Assembly (NCBI GenBank): GCA_049964535.1
Contig: JBMFXG010000014.1
Location: forward strand, 1-23,768
Direction of reading: 5' to 3'
Origin: JAJYZP01 sp049964535
GTDB taxonomy: Bacteria > Actinomycetota > Acidimicrobiia > Acidimicrobiales > Acidimicrobiaceae
DNA length: 23,768 bases
The translations under genes and the position numbers were made by a program. Below the pieces are notes generated by a model that saw only the letters and a program-made list of their open reading frames with translations, ran no database searches and was not told where the DNA came from. How positions within the stretch are numbered: position 1 is the stretch's first letter; the number at the start of each line of letters is the position of its first letter. Shown one piece after another: positions 16,246-22,597 of this stretch.

Positions 16246-17579
16246 ATGTCTGTCGTTGCAAATGGAAAGAATCTCATCTTTCATGCTGGCACTTCGCTGT
16301 TCGCAGAACTGGCAGATCGGAGTGGTTTGACGAAGGGGATGTCAGAGGCGATGAGCCAGTGTGGGATCTCTTGGCATACTCACGACCCCGGGGTGGCGCT
16401 TGCCCATCTAGCCGTTGCAATCGCTGATGGAGCGGACTGTCTCTCCGACCTCTCAATACTTCAAGAACAGGGCGAGATGTTCGGGCCAGTCGCTTCGGTT
16501 TCAACGGCATGGCGAGCACTTGAAGCAACCAGCTCAGTAGAGCTTACAGAGATCTCCAAAGCATGTTCAGCAGCTCGCGCCAGAGTATGGGAAGTGCATT
16601 CCCTAGGGAACTCCCTGACGTTGGACTTCGATGCCACCTTGGTTACCTCCTACTCTGAGAAGCAAGATGGGGCCCACGTATAAGAGATGATTTGGGTTTC
16701 ATCCCTTGGCGGTATGGTGCGACGATACCTCCGAACCCTTAGCCGCAGTACTACGCCCCGGCAATGCTGGATCCAACAACGCTGAGCATCACTGTCAGCT
16801 CCTCACCAGAACACTCAATGGTCTTCCCTCTGTGTATCAACTCGGACACCATGTTGGTGATAGACCCCAAGAGGCGGTCCATCCCATCTTGGTCCGAGCT
16901 GACTCCGCGGGTGCCAAGCACCTCTTTGTTCAGGGCATCAGAGATGTGAACTGCTCGTTCTTCATTGGACACCCAATCACCCAAGGAGTTCGAGCTGTCC
17001 TCCAAGGTATTGAAGAAGAAGCCTGGGTCCCTTTGGTTGAGAAAGACGGAACATCCCGTGACGGTGCGCACGTCTTTGAGATCACGGACCTCTTGGACCA
17101 ATCCTAACCCGAGGGACCTCGGGTGATAGTCCGAAGAGAACGACCCCGTCCCGGTGCACAGCTCTCGATCTTCGATGAGGCGGAGGGGCTTCGCCGTACT
17201 GCCTTTATGTGTGACACTGCTGAGATGGCGATTGACGAATTGGAACTACGTCACTGGGGAACACGCTTCGGTGGAAGACCGGGTGAGAACGTGGAAGGAC
17301 TGCGGGATGAGGAACCTTCCCTATGACTTCTTTGTTCGCAACGAGGCATGGATGACACTCACCATGCTGGCTCAATCACTCCTTGCCTGGACCCAGATGC
17401 TCGGCGTTGAAGGAGCGCTAGCGCAGGCAGAACCGAAGACCATCCGGTACCGCATCTTACATATTGGCGGCCAGATGGCAAGAAGAGGACGAAGCCTTAT
17501 CCTCCGAATAGATACAACATGGCCGTGGTCGAACGAGCTCGTAACAGGGTTCACTCACCTCAGAGATGCGTTCCCCTAA
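16246..17579 (+). pseudogene. IS1380-family transposase, inactivated by frameshifts and stops
   Basis: The reading frame is split into three. Frame 1 (16246-16683) holds the N-terminal domain with HDPGVALAHLAVAIADGADC and LDFDATLVTSYSEK, which contains a DDE-type catalytic Asp region. At about 16675-16681 the reading must shift to frame 2, where a TGA at 16688-16690 interrupts the KxGFGFHP motif; AVLRPGNAGSN then follows. A second in-frame stop, TAA at 17105-17107, precedes VIVRRERPRPGAQLS. Near 17250 the reading shifts again to frame 3, which carries VEDRVRTWKDCGMRNLPYDF (the Y/E-type end of the catalytic domain) and the C-terminal LLAWTQMLGV and RSLILRI segments, ending with the TAA at 17577. 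The sum of the parts is full length, about 440 residues. At least two frameshifts and two stops make it non-functional. Confidence 0.92.
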
Positions 17580-17740
17580 GACCACGGGTCCCACCGCCCG
17601 ACCCGAAAAGCCCTACGAGCACGGCGTGACAACTCATTGGATCAACAAGCTCTAACTCGTCATGCCCTTGGGGAGTCAGTATTGCGCCTTCATAGACGTC
17701 AGCCTTCCTGATTGAAAGTCAGTGCCATGACTTGAGGCTT

Positions 17741-17755
17741 GATGAAAAATCGAGG
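17741..17755 (-). repeat. right terminal inverted repeat of the IS1380-family element
   Basis: Reads CCTCGATTTTTCATC on the minus strand; followed on the plus strand by CTAG, which contains the stop codon of the MscS gene. Confidence 0.7.
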
Positions 17756-18670
17756 CTAGTGCGGCATCTCGTTGATATCGGAAACGCTTCCGATATCGTG
17801 CAGGGCCTCCCAGGCTAGCGAAAGCGTTCGGTGCCGTACCTGCTCCTCACGCTCTCGACTCCAGAGCGTGATACGCACTGAATATCCGCTGAGGGTGAGA
17901 TCTACAAGCTCGAACTGGGGCGGTCGATCCAACTGGTCAAATCTCTTCTCAAGGGCTGCGAGGAGCCGCTTCGGATCGACCTCGGTCGAAACTTCGAAGC
18001 GCGTTCGGACTCGTCGATAGTTGGTCTTGCTCTTGTTGGCGATGGCACCTTGCACGATTATTCCGTTTGGGAAGACCATCGTGTCTCCCTCTTCGACGAT
18101 CAACGAGGTGTACATCAGGCTGATATCGGTCACGCGGCCGGAGTAGATGGGCTTCAAAGGTTCGTGGGGATAGGACGGCATCAAAATTGGATACTGCCAG
18201 GTTACGAGGCTAATCTCGTCTCCGATTTGAAAAGGATGGAACATAACGAGCCAGATCCCACCGAGAATATTGGCGAACATGCTCTGTCCCGCTAGACCGA
18301 CGATGACGGTGATGAAGGCCCCACCAAAGACGAAGCTCGACAGTCCGACTCCAAGAGCAGCTAGGACGGCGAGAATTAAGCCGAAGTACAAGATGAGACG
18401 TGCACTGAAGCCAACGATGGTTTGTTGTCGAGGAGAGAAGCTCGTTCGATTCCGTGTCTGAATCCGAGTTTTAACGATATTTGTCACGAGCAGTCCAGCG
18501 ATGAGGATTAGAACGGCTCGGATTAGGTGGTAGAGAAAGCTATTGATGTGGAGTCCTTGGTAGTTGGCATCGAGGAGGGAGATAACGACGAAGTCAGCAA
18601 AGACGATCGAGATAATCGTGAGCCAGGACCTCAGGGCTTTTCGTTTGTTGTGATCGTTTGTCTCGGTCAT
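17756..18670 (-). CDS. MscS-family mechanosensitive ion channel
   Basis: 304 residues. MscS channels open on membrane tension and release solutes on osmotic downshock. Three membrane segments lie at about residues 16-33, 46-66 and 90-132. The last holds the pore-lining Gly/Ala-rich helix (FGGAFITVIVGLAGQSMFANILGG, 115-138), followed by the FHPFQIGDEI entry to the cytoplasmic beta domain. The VFPNGIIVQGAI segment (199-210) is the conserved FPN motif. The C-terminal alpha/beta domain ends at residue 304. The ATG at 18670 overlaps the stop of the preceding small gene (ATGA) and has an AGAGGAAG ribosome site. Its TAG stop lies in the CTAG at the edge of the IS1380-family element; the same TAG would be read without the insertion, so the protein is probably intact. 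Confidence 0.92.
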   Translation of the reverse strand: MTETNDHNKRKALRSWLTIISIVFADFVVISLLDANYQGLHINSFLYHLIRAVLILIAGLLVTNIVKTRIQTRNRTSFSPRQQTIVGFSARLILYFGLILAVLAALGVGLSSFVFGGAFITVIVGLAGQSMFANILGGIWLVMFHPFQIGDEISLVTWQYPILMPSYPHEPLKPIYSGRVTDISLMYTSLIVEEGDTMVFPNGIIVQGAIANKSKTNYRRVRTRFEVSTEVDPKRLLAALEKRFDQLDRPPQFELVDLTLSGYSVRITLWSREREEQVRHRTLSLAWEALHDIGSVSDINEMPH

Positions 18671-18963
18671 CCGCTTCCTCTTGCCACTGCAAGGCGCAGC
18701 ATCATCTCAACGGTGTGGCGTCCTACCACAGTAGTAGAGCTTTCAAAGGATTCCACGAGAGACCCCTGGTGTACGACGTAGAAGCGATCCGTAATCGTCG
18801 CTCCTTGATCTATGAAGTAGACCGCGAGTTCGGAGTATCCATTGGGACTTGTTGACTGGCAGCGCTCAACGTGAGGGCGATTGTGACACCCGGCCTGGTC
18901 GATGAGATGATTGGACTGTGCTGTGCTGGCCAGCGCGAGAGCGCGTCGGGCCAGGTGCCTCAT
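18667..18963 (-). CDS. small protein coupled to the MscS gene, unknown function
   Basis: 98 residues from the ATG at 18963, with a GAAGAGA ribosome site about 8 bases upstream. The stop overlaps the MscS start by four bases (ATGA), which is the best evidence that it is translated. The N-terminus is basic and Ala/Leu-rich, followed by CHNRPHVERC, a Cys/His pair-like segment at about 26-35. The C-terminal half (ELAVYFIDQGATITDRFYVV, then a Val/Arg-rich helix) could be a small alpha/beta fold. No clear membrane segment is present and I recognise no family. A regulator or partner of the channel is possible, but only by position. Confidence 0.6.
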   Translation of the reverse strand: MRHLARRALALASTAQSNHLIDQAGCHNRPHVERCQSTSPNGYSELAVYFIDQGATITDRFYVVHQGSLVESFESSTTVVGRHTVEMMLRLAVARGSG

Positions 18964-19026
18964 GATACTGATCTCTTCGACAAGAGAACCTTCCGTCGAT
19001 TGAACTTTTCGTGCTGAGGCTATCCG

Positions 19027-20169
19027 CTAACTACCGGTCGTAACGGTTACCGCTAACGTAGCGACGGAACCGCTCCCGCCGATGCTCGGAGCTTGTTCTA
19101 TCTCGACGCTATAGGTAGTATCGGTCAGGCTCACGACGCTGACGGTAGGGGCATTGGTTGCGCTCGTAACGTGGAAGCCTCGACCTTGCAGTGTCCGTAC
19201 GTAGCGCTGAGATGCGTTGCTGACAGACTCGCTCAACAGGAGAAACCACTTGGACGGACTCACGGCAACGGCACTTTTGAGGGTTCCAGGTGGAGTGGGA
19301 AGAGCTGGCGGGAAAGATGATGGGATGGTAGGTTGAGCTCCGCCGCTTGAAGCGCTCGAGGTCGAGGTCGAGGTCGATGCAGCAGCCGAGGAGGGTGGAA
19401 GGTGGATCGGGCCGACTCCGCCAACTGCAGTAACGGCCCACTGTTCACGTGAGCCCTTCAATCCGGCTGCGGTAGGAGCTGAATCGCTGACCACTCCCTG
19501 ACTGATCGACAGCAAGGCTCCACTGCTTTTGTCGATGCAAGCGTGAACATCGAGGCCGAAGATCGATCGTGCAGCCAGTGGTGATCTCACCGTGACCTCT
19601 GTGCCTAAAACTCCAGCAACCTGACAAGAACCGCCTTCATTAATGCGTACCTGGGCGATATGGGTATCGTCAATCAAGGCGCCCGCCCACACGACCTCTC
19701 CAGCGAGATGCGTCGTTCCGTCTGGAGTTTTGAACTGGTCTGTGCTTCGGATCGTGCCAACGACCGAGTAGCCGTGTCCATTGACGTCGTAGATCGTCAC
19801 AGCTGGTGATGTTGAAGTGACCGACCAGTCGGTGAGGCTATGGACTCGACCGATCTGCTTGAAGGTGTAACCCTGGTTGAGCGCCGTATAGACGTAGGAG
19901 TAGTTGGTCAAACTAGAGAGTCGGGTCAAGTTGAAGAGCGATGAGCCGGCAGTCTGCGATGTGGACCCGGAGTTCGATGATGAGCTGGCAGCGTTGGCTA
20001 ACGCGTTAGTTGCCTGACTGCCCTGGCTCGATGATGCGCCACCGCAGCTAGCGAGGGTGATCGCACCGAGGATGAGGAGGGTCGGTCTGGTCGCGTTCCG
20101 CTCCCGGATCCTTCTCTCTACCCTTCGTTGCTCAGAGCTAGCCCTGCGTAGCAGTCTGTGTCCAGGCAT
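19027..20169 (-). CDS. secreted lipoprotein with Ser/Thr-rich linker, unknown function
   Basis: 380 residues from the ATG at 20169; a TTG at 20217 would add 16 residues, and neither has a convincing ribosome site. A basic n-region of about 28 residues is followed by TLLILGAITLASC, a lipobox with the acylated Cys near residue 42, so the mature protein should be anchored to the outer face of the membrane. After it come a Ser/Ala/Asn/Gln-rich tether, a folded region with paired cysteines (GGSCQVAG and DVHACIDK), then a low-complexity STSTSTSSASSGGAQPTIP linker. A C-terminal domain (about residues 305-380) looks beta-rich, with many Val and Thr. The Ser-Thr repeat is encoded by three tandem GAGGTC units on the plus strand at about 19357-19374. 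I recognise no family. It is transcribed away from the region to its right and ends 63 bases before the small MscS-linked gene. Confidence 0.78.
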   Translation of the reverse strand: MPGHRLLRRASSEQRRVERRIRERNATRPTLLILGAITLASCGGASSSQGSQATNALANAASSSSNSGSTSQTAGSSLFNLTRLSSLTNYSYVYTALNQGYTFKQIGRVHSLTDWSVTSTSPAVTIYDVNGHGYSVVGTIRSTDQFKTPDGTTHLAGEVVWAGALIDDTHIAQVRINEGGSCQVAGVLGTEVTVRSPLAARSIFGLDVHACIDKSSGALLSISQGVVSDSAPTAAGLKGSREQWAVTAVGGVGPIHLPPSSAAASTSTSTSSASSGGAQPTIPSSFPPALPTPPGTLKSAVAVSPSKWFLLLSESVSNASQRYVRTLQGRGFHVTSATNAPTVSVVSLTDTTYSVEIEQAPSIGGSGSVATLAVTVTTGS

Positions 20170-20427
20170 GTCGCGACAATAGCACAGTTGTGATTCACGG
20201 TGATTCAAGCTGCTCAAAATCCGGTGATGGCCTTCGAGGAGCTTTTCCGAGGTGGGAATCTGTGTGCTAGTCGGGACCTCGACTCCCAGAACTCACTGAT
20301 GGTGAATGAAAGCGAGCCAGAGTGGGTTATTTCTTGTCGTGCTCGTCGACTTCTCGGGGCCCTGAGCATACTTACGCTCTGCACGCGTTGACGAGCCGCT
20401 GAGGGATGAGGCCCTTCGGAGATGGTC

Positions 20428-20955
20428 GTGATCTCGACTGAGGTGCGACTCAGGGTCCGGCTGCATGGCAATCTCTTTAGGGAGGGTACCCCAGGACCTT
20501 TTTCGTTTCAGGTACCCTCGTGTGCTCATTGCGACGAGGTTCGATCGCTGGAGACGTGCAGTAGCCGTTCGATCAGGCTTATGACTGTATCTTTCGGTTG
20601 CAGTGAGAGCCCGACATCGATGCGACCCCAGCACCTTGGTAGCACACTTCTTTGGATCTCGGCTCCGATCTGGAGCGAGATCTTCCTCTCGCAAGCCCCT
20701 CGTGCCTTCGAGTTCTCATCCGATGGGGATCTCTGCGCCGATGGTCTTTTAGCGGTGTATCGCGAAGACAGGAACTTCCAGGAAGGGGCTCCCGTTTCGG
20801 CGAACGACGCGCCATCTCTTCTCGAGGACGGATGGGATCATTCGGCGAACTTGATGAGGGGGGAACTGGGACTCAGCTCAGTTTTACGTGGGGAAGAGGG
20901 GCCGTTACTGTGGGCAGAGAAGGCTTCAGGTCTGGGGTTCGCCGACTCGATCTGA
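20428..20955 (+). CDS. possible protein of unknown function
   Basis: A frame of 175 codons begins at the GTG at 20428, which has GGAG 6 bases upstream; an ATG two codons earlier has the GGAG directly against it. The second half (FEFSSDGDLCADGLLAVYRE and beyond, with many Glu, Asp, Gly and Leu) has a protein-like composition. The first half is Ser/Cys/Arg-rich and may be chance. No motif, membrane segment or signal peptide is recognised. In its favour are its length with no known gene opposite it and the hairpin at 20996-21023 just after its end. Against it are the lack of a family and competing open frames in other phases. Confidence 0.3.
   Translation: MISTEVRLRVRLHGNLFREGTPGPFSFQVPSCAHCDEVRSLETCSSRSIRLMTVSFGCSESPTSMRPQHLGSTLLWISAPIWSEIFLSQAPRAFEFSSDGDLCADGLLAVYREDRNFQEGAPVSANDAPSLLEDGWDHSANLMRGELGLSSVLRGEEGPLLWAEKASGLGFADSI
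20482..20519. repeat. 9-bp perfect inverted repeat with 20-bp spacer
   Basis: GAGGGTACC (20482-20490) and GGTACCCTC (20511-20519). The spacer contains a CTTTTTCG run. It could be a regulator site or a weak leftover terminator; no gene start is close enough to decide. Confidence 0.6.
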
Positions 20956-20995
20956 CCATGGCCTATGTCTCGGACTAGAACAGCAAGTAGCGTAA

Positions 20996-21023
20996 GCACT
21001 CGACGTCAGGTCGACTCGAGTGC
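20996..21023. terminator. hairpin between convergent frames, possible bidirectional terminator
   Basis: GCACTCGA (20996-21003) and TCGAGTGC (21016-21023) form a perfect 8-bp stem with a 12-base loop that can pair further (GTC/GAC). It is about 40 bases after the possible gene at 20428-20955 and 70 bases after the LacI stop on the other strand. There is no T-run, so intrinsic termination is uncertain. Confidence 0.4.
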
Positions 21024-21051
21024 AACAGTTGGTCTGAGTTCTTGTGCCTGG

Positions 21052-21086
21052 TTTGCGATTGACGTTCAGAGGTGCTCGATCGCAAA
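21052..21086 (-). repeat. 8-bp inverted repeat just downstream of the LacI gene
   Basis: TTTGCGAT (21052-21059) and ATCGCAAA (21079-21086) with a 19-base spacer, starting 8 bases after the LacI stop. The first arm on the minus strand begins with a T4 run, but the trailing side is not T-rich. It may help stabilise or terminate the repressor mRNA. Confidence 0.4.
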
Positions 21087-21094
21087 AGAGAGGG

Positions 21095-22147
21095 TCATGG
21101 CTCCCCGGAGGACTCTCGAACCATGAGTGTTGGAGTGAAGTTGATCTCGCGGTGGGCATGGCCTTTGGGGTCTTTGAGCTCATCGAGCAGGAGCCGTGCC
21201 GCCGCAGCTCCGAGTTCGTATTGGGGCTGATGAACCGAGGTCAAAGATGGCGATAGCATTGCAGAAAAAGTGATGTCGTCGTAGCCCACCAGTGAGTACT
21301 GTTTGGGGACTTGGATGCCGAGTGCTAGGTACTCTCGTAGGATTCCAATAGCTACGAGATCGTTTGCACATAAAACGGCGGTCGCGTCACACTGTCGTTC
21401 AATCATGGACCGGGCCGCTGATTGACCCGCTGCGATAGTAAGAGAGGGAACCGAGAGCTCAATGAGCTCCACGGTTGTCGATCGTGGTGTTGCACGAGCG
21501 AGCTCGACACTCCGAAGTACCCCTTCGCGACGGTCGTGGCACTGACGAATCGTCTCCGGTCCGTTGACGAAAGCGATTTTTTGGTGTCCGCACTCAAGGA
21601 GGTAGTTCGTTGCAAGCTCAGCGCCGCGTACGTCGTCGACGGTGACCGAGCAGAATTCACCATTTTCGGCTCGTCGATCCACGAGCACGACGGAGATTTG
21701 GGCTCGAATCAGCGCTTCGAGATGGGAGATCGAGCCTGTGGCCGGAGTGATGAGGAGTCCGTCAACACGATGCTCTTCTAAGAGGCGCAAGTAGGTGCTC
21801 TCGCGATCGAATGACTCGTCAGTCGAGCATGAGATGAGAACGTATCCTTCGGGCCGAAGTACGTCTTCGGCACCTCTGATCATCTCCATAAAGAACGGGT
21901 TCGAGGAGTCGAGTACCACTACACCGACGACCTTTGATCGAGCACCCCGAAGCTGTCGTGCGGCGGTATTGCGGACAAACCCGGTCTCTCGGATGGCTGC
22001 GAGCACTCGGTCTCGGGTCGCTTCTGAGACGACACTCGGTTCGTTCAAGACGTTTGAGACCGTTCCGAGGGCCACGCCGGCCCGCTCCGCGACGTCGCGA
22101 ATGGTGACGCGACGTGCTGGCGAAGCAGGTGAGACCGATTGCGGCAT
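21095..22147 (-). CDS. LacI-family transcriptional regulator
   Basis: 350 residues from the ATG at 22147, the usual LacI length. The N-terminal helix-turn-helix runs through VTIRDVAERAGVALGTVSNV (residues 14-33), followed by the hinge helix RQLRGARSKVVGVVV. The periplasmic-binding-protein-like sugar domain follows, with SNPFFMEMIRGAE near its start, an AVLCANDLVAIGILR segment and the VGYDDITFSAMLSPSLTSVHQPQYELG region. The family binds palindromic operators and lets go, or binds more tightly, when a sugar effector is bound. It is divergent from the sugar ABC ATPase gene and very likely binds the 16-bp palindrome in its promoter. The start is uncertain: the frame is open to 22372, a GTG at 22255 has AAAGGG 9 bases upstream and would give 386 residues, and a GTG at 22171 is also possible. 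Confidence 0.9.
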   Translation of the reverse strand: MPQSVSPASPARRVTIRDVAERAGVALGTVSNVLNEPSVVSEATRDRVLAAIRETGFVRNTAARQLRGARSKVVGVVVLDSSNPFFMEMIRGAEDVLRPEGYVLISCSTDESFDRESTYLRLLEEHRVDGLLITPATGSISHLEALIRAQISVVLVDRRAENGEFCSVTVDDVRGAELATNYLLECGHQKIAFVNGPETIRQCHDRREGVLRSVELARATPRSTTVELIELSVPSLTIAAGQSAARSMIERQCDATAVLCANDLVAIGILREYLALGIQVPKQYSLVGYDDITFSAMLSPSLTSVHQPQYELGAAAARLLLDELKDPKGHAHREINFTPTLMVRESSGEP

Positions 22148-22365
22148 GCTGTGTTTTGGGTCTTCGCTCACGGTCGACAGTGCTCCGCTCTGGTCGGGAA
22201 GGCTCGATAGCGCTACTCCCTCGGAATGGAACCGGAGAGTTGGGCTCACCTTCACGTTATCGTACCCTTTGGACCCGTGACAAGACTCACGACCGATGCG
22301 CCGTTCGAGCCAGAAGCGAGATGTGGTCGCCCTCAGGGTAACGGCGCGACCGCTCCTGAGAGGGA

Positions 22366-22384
22366 CGTCCATCCGTGATGGACG
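22366..22384. repeat. 8-bp inverted repeat upstream of the transporter promoter
   Basis: CGTCCATC (22366-22373) and GATGGACG (22377-22384) with a 3-base centre, ending 17 bases before the first TTGACA box. It could be an activator or second regulator site for the divergent genes, or a hairpin in the LacI leader. Not similar to the palindrome downstream. Confidence 0.5.
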
Positions 22385-22413
22385 CTTATGAACTGGATTT
22401 TTGACAAATGTGA

Positions 22414-22442
22414 TTGACAGTGCTTGGGAAGTGTTCTATAGT
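22414..22442 (+). promoter_or_regulatory. sigma-70-type promoter of the sugar ABC operon
   Basis: TTGACA (22414-22419) is separated by exactly 17 bases from TATAGT (22437-22442), a near-consensus housekeeping promoter. A second TTGACA at 22401-22406 is too far for the same -10 box. Transcription should start near 22449, so the LacI palindrome lies at about +8 to +23. Confidence 0.8.
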
Positions 22443-22455
22443 AATAATTCACGAA

Positions 22456-22471
22456 ATTGAAACGTTTCAAT
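22456..22471. promoter_or_regulatory. LacI-family operator, perfect 16-bp palindrome
   Basis: ATTGAAACGTTTCAAT is a perfect palindrome with the central CG typical of LacI-family operators. It sits just downstream of the predicted transcription start, where a bound repressor would block RNA polymerase. The divergent LacI gene is the obvious partner. Confidence 0.85.
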
Positions 22472-22495
22472 ACGTCGCTCAAGAGGGGGGAAGCG

Positions 22496-22597
22496 ATGGA
22501 TGTGAGATCTTGTCTGTTCTCGGGACCGAGCGCAGCGAGGAATGAGTGCGAGCTGTCGGCAGGGTTCTTTTGGGTCGGGAATCGCGTTGGACGCTAA
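22496..22597 (+). CDS. short leader ORF overlapping the ABC ATPase start
   Basis: 33 codons from the ATG at 22496, preceded by a very strong purine run (GAGGGGGGAAG, ending 2 bases before the ATG). It is the first good start after the promoter. Its TAA at 22595-22597 overlaps the TTG start of the ATPase frame at 22587 by 11 bases, so terminating ribosomes could re-initiate on the ATPase. The peptide begins MDVRSCLFSG, has two Cys and a Phe-Phe-Trp cluster, and matches nothing I know. It has no run of one amino acid that would point to attenuation. Alternatively a frameshift in the data could have split one N-terminus; the ATPase domain does not need these residues. Confidence 0.5.
   Translation: MDVRSCLFSGPSAARNECELSAGFFWVGNRVGR

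Larger units (their letters stand above)
16095..17759 (+). mobile_element. decayed IS1380-family insertion sequence with flanking CTAG
   Basis: The element proper is 16099-17755 (1657 bp), close to the usual IS1380-family size. It is bounded by imperfect 15-bp terminal inverted repeats, 11 of 15 bases matching: left at 16099-16113 (CCTAGATAATTCTTC), right at 17741-17755 (reverse complement CCTCGATTTTTCATC). Both ends are flanked by CTAG (16095-16098 and 17756-17759), consistent with the short target duplication of this family, although CTAG is itself palindromic. It carries one broken transposase gene and no passenger genes. The right CTAG supplies the TAG stop codon of the MscS gene. The multiple lesions and mismatched ends indicate an old, immobile copy. 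Confidence 0.85.
20218..21094. other. 877-bp region with one possible gene and several inverted repeats
   Basis: It lies between the lipoprotein gene and the end of the LacI gene. It should hold the lipoprotein promoter near its left end. One plus-strand open frame (20428-20955) is listed separately as doubtful. Three inverted repeats are seen, at 20482-20519, 20996-21023 and 21052-21086. No RNA gene consensus was found. Confidence 0.45.

Noticed and set aside
20293..20694. Minus-strand 133-codon frame
   Set aside because: Very rich in Arg and Ser, no ribosome site, no family resemblance, and it overlaps the somewhat better plus-strand candidate.
22148..22372. 75-residue N-terminal extension of the LacI protein
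   Set aside because: LacI proteins begin just before the helix-turn-helix; the extension has no matching features, though a start at the GTG at 22255 cannot be excluded.
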